From CAYFUF01 sp964394795 (GTDB lineage: Bacteria > Bacillota > Clostridia > Tissierellales > Peptoniphilaceae): DNA of 21,524 bases. The stretch covers positions 1 to 21,524 of the forward strand of contig CAYMYX010000027.1 of the NCBI GenBank assembly GCA_964394795.1, read 5' to 3'. Below the pieces are notes generated by a model that searched no databases, had not been told where the DNA came from, and saw only the letters and a program-made list of their open reading frames with translations. Numbering within the stretch: the stretch's first letter is position 1; each line of letters starts with the position of its first letter. This document shows, in pieces, positions 7,557 to 14,882 of this stretch. Both the position numbers and the translations under genes were made by a program.

Positions 7557-9094
7557 TATCGAGGGGTGAATAACTTGTTTGTATTGGAGTCCAAGTATTG
7601 GTAGTTCATTGGGTTCAGGATGGTTCCCCAAACGCCGCCTGAACGGAGTTCGAAGTGGAGGTGAGATCCGGTGGATCTTCCCGTGTTACCCATTAAACCA
7701 ACAAGCTGTCCTGAGCTTACCTTAGCACCGGTATAAGTCTTGATGCTAGATAAGTGGTAGTAGTGAGAGTAGACGTTATTTGCGTGGCGGATAATAACAT
7801 AGTAGCCAGAAATGTTGTCCCAACCGGTGTCGTGGACGGTACCTGCTTTTGTAGCGATGATACGGTCTCCGGTGTCTCCATCAATGTCGATACCGTTGTG
7901 GTAGCGACCCCAGCGCCAACCTACATAAGAGGTGATGCTCTTTGTGGCAGGTACTGGCCATACATAATCGGAATATTGTGCTGTTCCTGTGGAAGCATCT
8001 AACATGACCAAAACACCATCAATTACTCTTTGGCCGGTGTACGCTCTACCGTCGGACTCGAAGTAGTAAGCTGAGCCATCGTTGAGCTTAACGAACTTGT
8101 TATTGACCATAGAACCGTTGTTTCTGAAGTAGTAAAGATCGGAGTCGATGTCCTTCAGACCGGTAACACGGCTACCGCTGTCGTCGTTGAGGTAGTACCA
8201 GTTGCCATCGATGTATTGGAAACCAAAGGCTTGGGTTCCGGAGTTGACACGGAAGAATTTCCAGTCGTTATCAATGTATTGCCATCCGTCTACACGGCTG
8301 CCGGAAGTTTCGCGGAAGTAGTAGATCATATTGTTAGTAGGGTCAACCCACCAGCCTTTAAAGTATTCTTTAGAAGGACCGGTTTGAGAAAGCCAAATCT
8401 TTCCATTTTCATTAAAGAACTGATCTAAGTTTCTTCCTTCTGAATCGAAGAATTTCCAGTTATAGGAAGATCCGCCATTGACTGGTAACCAAGCCCAAGT
8501 GGAGGTGACCATTGTTCCGGTAGGGCGGAAGTAGCGCCAGCTACCATCGATAAACTGCCAATCGTAGACGCGAGTGCCTGAGTCTCTGTAGTAGTACCAG
8601 TAACCGTTGGCTTCTTGCCAACCGGTCATGTAACCAGCGGTGGGACCGGCTTGTGAGTACCAGACGTAACCAAGGTCTTCATAAATCTGGTCGATAGCTT
8701 GACCATCTCTGTTGAGGTATTCCCAAGTATAGTTGCCTTGGAAGTCTTGTAACCAGTACCAGTTATCCGTTAGCTTCTCCCCATTTTGATCGTAGTAGTA
8801 CCAGTAACCGGATTCTTGTTGCCATCCCGTTTTAATGACTGGTGGCAAATTCTTGCTTGGCTTACCGGTAGTTTCGATGGATTCAAATGCTTGAGCATCT
8901 TCTGTTGTGATGCTTTCTTGTGTTGCCAGTGGAGCTATATTTGTAGTCTCGGCTTCTTCTGCCGTAATATGCTGTTCAATGCTTGTTGTTTCTTCTGCTG
9001 CTGCGACGTGTGAACCACTTGCTGCTATAAAAGTGAAAGCGCTCAAAGCCACAACATAAGTACTTAGTTTCTTGATTCTTTCTTTGTAAAACAA
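7556..9094 (-). CDS. Secreted M23 (LytM/lysostaphin-type) metallopeptidase with wall-binding repeats
   Basis: Residues are numbered from TTG 9094 (512 in total). A signal peptide ends near residue 33 (SHVAAAE). A Thr/Glu-rich linker runs to about 85, and the aromatic modules occupy about 90-370. The C-terminal M23 domain shows the zinc-ligand motifs H399-NGI-D403 and H478-L-H480, with an SHYYHLSS segment between, so all expected ligands are present. M23 enzymes cut peptide bonds in peptidoglycan stems or bridges. The start matters: an in-frame ATG at 9109 has no upstream ribosome site, and its own codons 2-3 spell AGGAGA, which sits six bases before TTG 9094. TTG is therefore the likely start, and it also gives a normal signal peptide. 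Upstream lie WalR-type boxes and a TAGTAT -10 candidate at 9135-9130. Confidence 0.92.
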   Translation of the reverse strand: MFYKERIKKLSTYVVALSAFTFIAASGSHVAAAEETTSIEQHITAEEAETTNIAPLATQESITTEDAQAFESIETTGKPSKNLPPVIKTGWQQESGYWYYYDQNGEKLTDNWYWLQDFQGNYTWEYLNRDGQAIDQIYEDLGYVWYSQAGPTAGYMTGWQEANGYWYYYRDSGTRVYDWQFIDGSWRYFRPTGTMVTSTWAWLPVNGGSSYNWKFFDSEGRNLDQFFNENGKIWLSQTGPSKEYFKGWWVDPTNNMIYYFRETSGSRVDGWQYIDNDWKFFRVNSGTQAFGFQYIDGNWYYLNDDSGSRVTGLKDIDSDLYYFRNNGSMVNNKFVKLNDGSAYYFESDGRAYTGQRVIDGVLVMLDASTGTAQYSDYVWPVPATKSITSYVGWRWGRYHNGIDIDGDTGDRIIATKAGTVHDTGWDNISGYYVIIRHANNVYSHYYHLSSIKTYTGAKVSSGQLVGLMGNTGRSTGSHLHFELRSGGVWGTILNPMNYQYLDSNTNKLFTPR

Positions 9095-9197
9095 TTTGTT
9101 TCTCCTCATTTTTTAGATATTCGGTGAGTATACTATTCACCTACAACCCGTTATTACCGCCATTTCTGAGGTGGTAACTAGAAAATACTTAAAGATA

Positions 9198-9214
9198 GTA
9201 ACAAAATATTTACA
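9198..9214 (-). promoter_or_regulatory. WalR-type box upstream of the M23 gene (full consensus match)
   Basis: On the minus strand TGTAAA-TATTT-TGTTAC matches TGTWAH-N5-TGTWAH at all 12 defined positions. It lies about 104 bp upstream of the TTG start and about 63 bp upstream of the TAGTAT -10 candidate. M23 and other autolysin genes are classical WalR targets in Firmicutes. The regulator itself is not in the window. Confidence 0.55.
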
Positions 9215-9240
9215 GGAATGCAACGAAAAGAGGCCGAAAA

Positions 9241-9257
9241 GTTACGATTTATTTACA
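9241..9257 (-). promoter_or_regulatory. Second WalR-type box (one mismatch)
   Basis: On the minus strand TGTAAA-TAAAT-CGTAAC matches the two-hexamer consensus except for one base. It lies 43 bp further upstream of the M23 gene than the full-match box. Confidence 0.4.
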
Positions 9258-9258
9258 T

Positions 9259-9275
9259 TGTTACTTATTTGTAAT
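9259..9275 (+). promoter_or_regulatory. WalR-type box on the plus strand (full consensus match)
   Basis: TGTTAC-TTATT-TGTAAT matches TGTWAH-N5-TGTWAH fully. It begins two bases after the minus-strand box. It faces the aminotransferase gene, but could equally be part of a compound site for the M23 gene. Confidence 0.45.
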
Positions 9276-9352
9276 TATTTCAGATTTGATTCCGCCGAAA
9301 GTGTTAATATTAACGAAAGAGAGCTAAACTTCGCTCAGGAGATCTAGAGATG

Positions 9353-9361
9353 TGGTATGAT
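9353..9361 (+). promoter_or_regulatory. Extended -10 promoter candidate for the aminotransferase gene
   Basis: TGGTATGAT has the TGn extension directly before TATGAT. No good -35 is found at 16-18 bases, as is common for extended -10 promoters. It predicts a leader of about 60 bases containing a hairpin with CTTCTA (9378-9383) and TAGAAG (9403-9408) and an inner GAGT-TT-ACTC stem, just ahead of the ribosome site. Confidence 0.4.
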
Positions 9362-9428
9362 ATGAGGCGGATATTTGCTTCTATGAAGAGTTTACTCGTA
9401 CGTAGAAGGCAAGAAAGGAAGTAACATT

Positions 9429-10652
9429 TTGAAAATACCATTTTCACCACCGGACATTACCCAATTGGAAATTGATGAAGTTATTGAAGCATTACAATCT
9501 GGTTGGATAACCACCGGTCCAAAAACAAAAGAACTTGAACGACAACTCGCGGATTATTTACAAACCAACCGAGTCGTCTGCTTAAATTCGCAAACCGCTT
9601 GTGCTGAACAGACTCTCCGCCTGCTAGGTGTTGGTGAGGGAGATGAAGTCATTACAACCGCCTATACATACACCGCATCCGCTTCCGTTATCGAGCATGT
9701 CGGTGCTAAAATTGTCCTCGTCGATACTCAAGAGGATTCCTTAGAGATGGATTACGACCAAGCTGAGAGCTTGATCAATGAGAGAACGAAAGTGATTATC
9801 CCTGTCGACATTGGAGGCGTGCCCTGTGATTATGACCGGATGATGGCCCTCGTTGAAAATAAGAAACATTTATTTAAAGCAGAGAATAAGATTCAAGAAG
9901 CCTTTAATCGGGTGATTATTCTTGGCGACACTGCCCACTCTTTCGGTGCCCGCATCGGAGATAAGCCTGTTGGTAACTTCGCTGATTTCTCCGCCTTCTC
10001 ATTTCATGCTGTAAAAAACTTTACGACTGCTGAGGGGGGAGCCTTGACTTGGAAAGAGATTCCGGGCATAGACGATGAAGACATCTATAAGCAGATTCAG
10101 TTGTGGTCGTTGCATGGCCAAGGTAAAGATGCCTTATCTAAGACTGTTATCGGATCTTGGGAGTATGACATCGAGCTTTTAGGCCACAAGTGCAATATGA
10201 CGGATATGGCTGCCGGATTGGGGTTGGCTCAGTTGAAGCGCTATCCCGATTTGTTGGCGAGAAGAAAAGCAATTATTGAGCGTTTTGATGCTGCTTTTAG
10301 GCCTTTTGGTGTCGAGACCTTAGACCACTATACCGATAAACACGAATCATCGGGTCACCTTTACATCACTCGCATCCCTGGAATTGGGGAAGAAAAGAGA
10401 AACGAATTCATCATTAAAATGGGCGAGGCCGGTATCTCTTGTAACGTGCACTATAAACCGTTGCCTATGTTTACAGCCTATAAGAACTTAGGTTATGATA
10501 TTAAAGATTTTCCAAATGCCTTCAAGCATTACGAAAATGAGATTACCTTGCCTTTGCATACGAAACTAACCGATGAAGAGGTTGACTATATCATCCAGGA
10601 GTTTACTAAGCTCCTTAAAGAATATGGCTGTGAAAAACAGCAAAAGAGTTAA
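9429..10652 (+). CDS. DegT/DnrJ/EryC1/StrS-family PLP aminotransferase (PglE-like sugar aminotransferase)
   Basis: The 407-residue product is full length for the family. N-terminal PFSPPDI and SGWITTGPKTKELE are typical family openings. The PLP-binding signatures are visible: GDTAHSFGA with D167 (pyridine nitrogen contact) and SFHAVKNFTTAEGG with K196 as the Schiff-base lysine. These enzymes transfer an amino group to a keto-sugar nucleotide. Next to a FlaA1/PglF-type dehydratase, the likely substrate is a UDP-4-keto-6-deoxy-HexNAc, giving the 4-amino sugar (inference from pairing). The start is TTG, with GGAAG seven bases upstream. An 80-base gap separates it from the dehydratase gene with no terminator, so the two are probably co-transcribed. 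The acetyltransferase and glycosyl-1-phosphate transferase of a complete bacillosamine-type route are not in this window. Confidence 0.9.
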   Translation: MKIPFSPPDITQLEIDEVIEALQSGWITTGPKTKELERQLADYLQTNRVVCLNSQTACAEQTLRLLGVGEGDEVITTAYTYTASASVIEHVGAKIVLVDTQEDSLEMDYDQAESLINERTKVIIPVDIGGVPCDYDRMMALVENKKHLFKAENKIQEAFNRVIILGDTAHSFGARIGDKPVGNFADFSAFSFHAVKNFTTAEGGALTWKEIPGIDDEDIYKQIQLWSLHGQGKDALSKTVIGSWEYDIELLGHKCNMTDMAAGLGLAQLKRYPDLLARRKAIIERFDAAFRPFGVETLDHYTDKHESSGHLYITRIPGIGEEKRNEFIIKMGEAGISCNVHYKPLPMFTAYKNLGYDIKDFPNAFKHYENEITLPLHTKLTDEEVDYIIQEFTKLLKEYGCEKQQKS

Positions 10653-10732
10653 AATAACAGAGTGGACTTTATCCCAGACGTATGAAGTGCAAGCTTTCTT
10701 TGTACGTTTTTGTTATTTTAATGGAGGATAAC

Positions 10733-12616
10733 ATGAAGAGAACATCTTACTCCAGGTCCATACCAACGTTTGTTTTGATTGTTTTGGACATAATATTATT
10801 CAATGCCAGTTATTTTGGGTCCCTATTGGTTCGCTACGACTTCCAATATGGGAAAATCCCGGAATCGCTGTTAGTACAAAGTATAAAATTTGCACCGATC
10901 TTTACCATCTTGACAGTGATAATCTTCGCCGGCTGGAAGCTCTATCGGACGATTCTAGCTTTCGTAGGAACTCAAGAGGTACTGTCGATTATCGGAGCAT
11001 CGCTAACTAGTATATTGGTACAAGCCGTGGTTTTTGTTTTGGTACCTAATTTGATTCGTGTCCCTTACGGCTTCTACTTTATTGAGTTTTTTGCTCTAGT
11101 CATTCTGACGGTCTTCAGCCGTTTCCTATATCGCGTCTATAAGTATTTTGAGACGGGGCACGCCAAGAACGCTGGCGGAGCAGGCGAGCGAATCCGCACC
11201 ATGGTAATTGGCGCGGGTGAAGCGGGCAGAATCATGGTCAGGGAAATGAAAACCTCCTACCAGCTCCGTAACAAGGTCGTTGCCATCATCGATGATGATC
11301 CACAGATTCAAGGCCATTATTTGGAAGGTATCAAGGTCTACGGTAATCGTCATGACATTATCCGAGTCGCTGAGGAACTTAATGTCGATATGATTATCTT
11401 TGCTATTCCAACCGCCCTTCCTGCGGACAGAGCAGAAATTTTAAACCTCTGCAAAGAGACAGGTTGCCAACTGCAGACCTTGCCCGGTGTCTACCAGTTA
11501 ATCAAAGGGGAAGTTGACCTTTTACGTCTTCGCGATGTTAACTTGGAGGACCTGTTGGGAAGAGACCCCATCCAAGTCAATACGGATGAGATTCTCGACT
11601 ATATTTGTAGCAAGACCATCCTGGTGACCGGCGGCGGTGGCACGATTGGTTCGGAACTTTGCCGGCAAATCGCGGGCCATTCCCCCAAGAAACTCATCAT
11701 ATTCGACATCTATGAGAACAATACCTACGGCATCCAGTTGGAATTGAAAAAGAATTATCCCGACCTCGATTTAGAGGTTCTGATTGGGTCAGTACGAGAC
11801 AAGGAAAGAGTTAGAGAAATCTTCCGCGATCAAAAGCCGGACTTAGTTTACCATGCGGCTGCCCACAAGCATGTTCCCCTGATGGAAGATAGTCCTAACG
11901 AGGCTATCAAGAACAATGTTTTTGGAACGCTAAATGTTGCCCAAGCCGCAGTGGAATATCAGACGAAAAAGTTTGTGCTTATCTCTACCGATAAGGCGGT
12001 CAACCCTACGAATGTCATGGGCGCCAGCAAGAGAATGTGCGAGATGATTATTCAGTCCATGAATGGCAAGGGTGTAACCGAATTCGTTGCCGTTCGCTTT
12101 GGCAATGTCTTAGGGTCCAGCGGTAGTGTCGTCCCCATCTTTACAAAACAGATTGAAGAGGGCGGACCTGTCACGGTAACGCACCCCGAGATTGAGCGCT
12201 TTTTCATGACCATACCGGAAGCGGTCTCCCTGGTTTTACAGGCAGGCTACTACGCCGAAGGTGGAGAAATTTTCGTCTTGGATATGGGTGAACCGGTGAA
12301 GATTGTGGATATGGCCCGGAATTTGATCAAGCTGTCCGGCTACAAACCTGATGAAGATATTGAGATTGCCTTTACCGGCTTACGACCCGGTGAGAAGCTG
12401 TATGAAGAGATGCTCATGAGTGAAGAGGGTCTCAAGGAAACAGCAAACAAGCGAATTAAAATCGGTCAGCCAATTACCTTCGATGAGGAAGCCTTCTTTA
12501 AGGATTTGGAAGAATTGCACCGTTATGTTTATACGGAACCAACCGATATTCGTCAGAAGATTGGCGACATCGTCCCAACCTATAAGGAAGCGGTTGGCGG
12601 TATTCCTAGCAAATAG
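10733..12616 (+). CDS. Membrane-anchored FlaA1/CapD/PglF-type UDP-HexNAc 4,6-dehydratase
   Basis: The 627-residue product has an N-terminal membrane region (about four hydrophobic segments within residues 8-130). A first Rossmann-like domain opens with TMVIGAGEAG near residue 160. A second SDR domain shows the NAD-binding motif VTGGGGTIGSE and the catalytic region STDKAVNPTNVMGASK. In that region Met replaces the usual SDR Tyr, as in large membrane PglF-type dehydratases. The enzyme converts UDP-GlcNAc (or an epimer) to the 4-keto-6-deoxy sugar, probably at the inner membrane face, supplying the upstream aminotransferase. The frame is open to ATG 10682, but GGAGG (10723-10727) lies five bases before ATG 10733, and the hydrophobic segment then starts in a normal position. 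A strong terminator follows. Confidence 0.9.
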   Translation: MKRTSYSRSIPTFVLIVLDIILFNASYFGSLLVRYDFQYGKIPESLLVQSIKFAPIFTILTVIIFAGWKLYRTILAFVGTQEVLSIIGASLTSILVQAVVFVLVPNLIRVPYGFYFIEFFALVILTVFSRFLYRVYKYFETGHAKNAGGAGERIRTMVIGAGEAGRIMVREMKTSYQLRNKVVAIIDDDPQIQGHYLEGIKVYGNRHDIIRVAEELNVDMIIFAIPTALPADRAEILNLCKETGCQLQTLPGVYQLIKGEVDLLRLRDVNLEDLLGRDPIQVNTDEILDYICSKTILVTGGGGTIGSELCRQIAGHSPKKLIIFDIYENNTYGIQLELKKNYPDLDLEVLIGSVRDKERVREIFRDQKPDLVYHAAAHKHVPLMEDSPNEAIKNNVFGTLNVAQAAVEYQTKKFVLISTDKAVNPTNVMGASKRMCEMIIQSMNGKGVTEFVAVRFGNVLGSSGSVVPIFTKQIEEGGPVTVTHPEIERFFMTIPEAVSLVLQAGYYAEGGEIFVLDMGEPVKIVDMARNLIKLSGYKPDEDIEIAFTGLRPGEKLYEEMLMSEEGLKETANKRIKIGQPITFDEEAFFKDLEELHRYVYTEPTDIRQKIGDIVPTYKEAVGGIPSK

Positions 12617-12648
12617 GAAAAACAAACGTTAGCTGCCTATGATAAAAT

Positions 12649-12680
12649 GGTCTTTAGGAATCTTTCCTGAAGACCTTTTT
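12649..12680 (+). terminator. Rho-independent terminator after the sugar-nucleotide operon
   Basis: GGTCTTTAGGAA (12649-12660) pairs with TTCCTGAAGACC (12664-12675), including one G-U pair, with a three-base loop and TTTTT following. It separates the dehydratase gene from the TerB-C operon. Confidence 0.9.
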
Positions 12681-12689
12681 GCTACCCTT

Positions 12690-12718
12690 TTATCTTAGAA
12701 AATCTGGGTATTTATAAT
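12690..12718 (+). promoter_or_regulatory. Promoter of the TerB-C/ATPase/helicase operon
   Basis: TATAAT (12713-12718) is a perfect -10. TTATCT (12690-12695) lies 17 bases upstream as a weak -35. The predicted start near 12725 gives a leader of about 35 bases to ATG 12759, which has a GAGGG ribosome site. No operator palindrome was seen. Confidence 0.55.
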
Positions 12719-12758
12719 CGATAGCTCTATTACCGGCACCAAGAAAGCGAGGGATACC

Positions 12759-14882
12759 ATGCCTTCTTATGACGAATTCAACAAGTGGCTTTTATCTCAA
12801 TTAAAAGATCCAGAACTATTAGAGCGCGCAAAACAGCGAATGAAGAAAAGTGTAGTTTGGGACGTTTCTGATGTAGAAGGGTCAACCATAGCCGAAGAGG
12901 AGGATGTTATTAGTCCATCCCCTGTAAGTGGCCAAGTTACGCCCAAAAATCGAGAAGAAGGAAATAAGAGGCAGACCCCAGAGGAATCAGCCAATTTTTA
13001 CATAGAGAAAAGAACATACGAACCGGATGGTTTTTGGTTAGAAAAACTCTTCCCTAACAGAAATAACCACTTCAATGAGGAAGAGAGCCTGATTAACACC
13101 GGTACAAAACTTGTATATGAGCATATGGCCAGCTTTGCCAACATGCTTGCTTACCATAAAAGAAACCCTTGGAAATTGATCGGGGAAGAGGAAGCCCAAT
13201 TTGAAGGGGTTTTTCTCAGCCCGGTTCTTTTGCAACGGCTGTATTACTATAGCCGAGATTTAGTGTTAACCCACTATAATCCTGATGAGGTGGGCAGCAC
13301 ATCTTCCTCCTATCTCCATTACTTCAATCATGCCTTTGGTCAAGTGAGGACCAATGCCCTCGTCAATCTAGGCAACCGCCTCCTTGAGACTCTTCCGGAA
13401 ATTGATGCACAGACTTATGAGTATTTTGGTTACACTGCCTTGGGGGAGAAAAGGGTCTGGTGGGACAGGGAAGGCACGATTCGCCGCCAACATCCTGTGA
13501 CCGAAAAGCAAATGAATCGTTTCCAGGTTGAACCTCTGCGAATGACCTTCATCTGGGCTATTGAACCCTTAAAGATTCGTATCCTGGCCATGTACGACCG
13601 AGTCTGTGATTATCTCGAGGAATTAATCCAGCAAGGGGATGAAAACTGGCGAAACCTGACAATGAAGCGCTATATCACTAGCGTTGTTAGCGGAGACAGG
13701 CACCACAACAATCCGAAGCGCTACGACTTGATGGGCATCCTTCTACGGCGTTGCGAAATCAAAGTCCGCGACGCTATCGAAGGCTTTCCTCAGCTAAGCG
13801 TCAGCGACGACGAAGAAGAACTGCAACGCCGGTTACCTCAGGTTGTCCGCGAGCCTTTGAAGGCCATGATGGAAAACTATGTCGTTCCTGACCTGAATGT
13901 CGATGACCTTGCTTTGATATGCAACGAAACCCGGTATGGGGTTAAGGTAGCCAACGCTTGGTTGGATGAAAGAAAAGTCAGTGACCGAGAGCTTTTGAGC
14001 CTTTTGGATCAACTAGATGAGAAGACGGCTAACCGGATTCTTGTCCATCAAAGTAACCGCCTGTCAGATAATCTCCAGCGCTTAAATATCTTCCTCCAAT
14101 GGCGGAAGAATCATAAACTGGTAAAGATACAAAAATATGATGTCAGCAAGCTCTTTAACGATAGCCAGAATTCCCGTTTAGAGGACTGGATTCAAACCGA
14201 ACCCTTCCCGGAGGGTCTGTCGGAATTTCGGACAAAGTTCTTAAAGGAAGAGGAAGTGAAGAGAAGCTTATTCAGGAAAGAAAATATTGGTAAGAAACTC
14301 TTCGCCAATGGTTTGTGGGCAAGCTACGTCGCTCTTATCCTTCAAGCCTTGCAAGAGCCCCGCTTCCGTAAGGTTAAACTCGACTTCGACAAGGTTAACG
14401 CGTCTCGAGTCAGCCTAGCCAAAACGGTGCAGCTGGTCGATGATTTCATGAAGAAGTACGAGGATGAAACCGGGGAAGAGGAAAAGCAGAAGGAATCCTT
14501 GCTAGCTTCTGAGCAGAGCGAAACGGAACTACCTGTGGCTGCCGAAGAGGTAGAAACTGTTGGGGAAATTGTTCAAGAAGAGGAAGAAGTAGAAGTTTCG
14601 GAGAGTGATGAAGAAGCTACCGAAAATCTATGGACATCGGAAGAGCGGGCTTTACTACTAGCCCTCCTTGAAAGCGAAGGAGGAGTAAGTCGGGCGGACC
14701 TTGCCACTTTTGCCAAGGAAGCCGGCTTGCCCGAAACAGTATTCATAGGACAGATAAATAATAAAGCATTCGACGATATTGGCGCAGAATTATTATTCTT
14801 TGAGGATGGTCACCTTATCGTCGATGATTGGGATAGAGATTGGTTAAGAGAAAGTTTAGAAACAGAGGAGAGATCATGGTAA
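12759..14882 (+). CDS. TerB-C domain protein, first gene of a BREX-like ATPase/helicase operon
   Basis: The 707-residue product has no signal peptide or membrane segment. After a low-complexity N-terminus (1-80), a region rich in aromatic and basic residues (about 85-560) includes a YYYSRD segment (162-167) followed by SYLHYFNHAFGQVR. This loosely recalls TerB-N domains; it is a weak call. Residues 568-621 are a highly acidic linker. Residues 622-707 fit the TerB-C pattern: an ALLLALLESEGG helix, a short VSRADLATFAKEAGL element, then INNKAFDDIGAELLFFEDG and a terminal helix. Ter-family proteins are linked to chemical stress and phage resistance, but this architecture has no assigned biochemical role that I know of. 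The stop overlaps the next start (ATGGTAA), so translation of the two is probably coupled. It may be the scaffold or sensor of the ATPase-helicase complex (inference). Confidence 0.65.
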   Translation: MPSYDEFNKWLLSQLKDPELLERAKQRMKKSVVWDVSDVEGSTIAEEEDVISPSPVSGQVTPKNREEGNKRQTPEESANFYIEKRTYEPDGFWLEKLFPNRNNHFNEEESLINTGTKLVYEHMASFANMLAYHKRNPWKLIGEEEAQFEGVFLSPVLLQRLYYYSRDLVLTHYNPDEVGSTSSSYLHYFNHAFGQVRTNALVNLGNRLLETLPEIDAQTYEYFGYTALGEKRVWWDREGTIRRQHPVTEKQMNRFQVEPLRMTFIWAIEPLKIRILAMYDRVCDYLEELIQQGDENWRNLTMKRYITSVVSGDRHHNNPKRYDLMGILLRRCEIKVRDAIEGFPQLSVSDDEEELQRRLPQVVREPLKAMMENYVVPDLNVDDLALICNETRYGVKVANAWLDERKVSDRELLSLLDQLDEKTANRILVHQSNRLSDNLQRLNIFLQWRKNHKLVKIQKYDVSKLFNDSQNSRLEDWIQTEPFPEGLSEFRTKFLKEEEVKRSLFRKENIGKKLFANGLWASYVALILQALQEPRFRKVKLDFDKVNASRVSLAKTVQLVDDFMKKYEDETGEEEKQKESLLASEQSETELPVAAEEVETVGEIVQEEEEVEVSESDEEATENLWTSEERALLLALLESEGGVSRADLATFAKEAGLPETVFIGQINNKAFDDIGAELLFFEDGHLIVDDWDRDWLRESLETEERSW

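Larger units (their letters stand above)
9110..9428. other. Divergent regulatory region between the M23 and aminotransferase genes (319 bp)
   Basis: No gene is seen here. It contains a TAGTAT -10 candidate for the M23 gene (minus strand, 9135-9130, no good -35), two minus-strand and one plus-strand WalR-type boxes (annotated separately), a perfect GTTAATATTAAC palindrome (9303-9314), an extended -10 for the aminotransferase gene, and a leader hairpin at 9378-9408. Confidence 0.6.

Noticed and set aside
413..9094. Phage or prophage lysin cluster
   Set aside because: GH25, M23 and repeat domains occur in phage lysins, but every protein has a signal peptide, and there are no holin, tail, capsid or integrase genes nearby. 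Host autolysins fit better.
413..9094. Choline-binding proteins in the strict pneumococcal sense
   Set aside because: The repeats share the GW...YYF pattern but have a longer unit and a different middle; choline specificity cannot be claimed from sequence.
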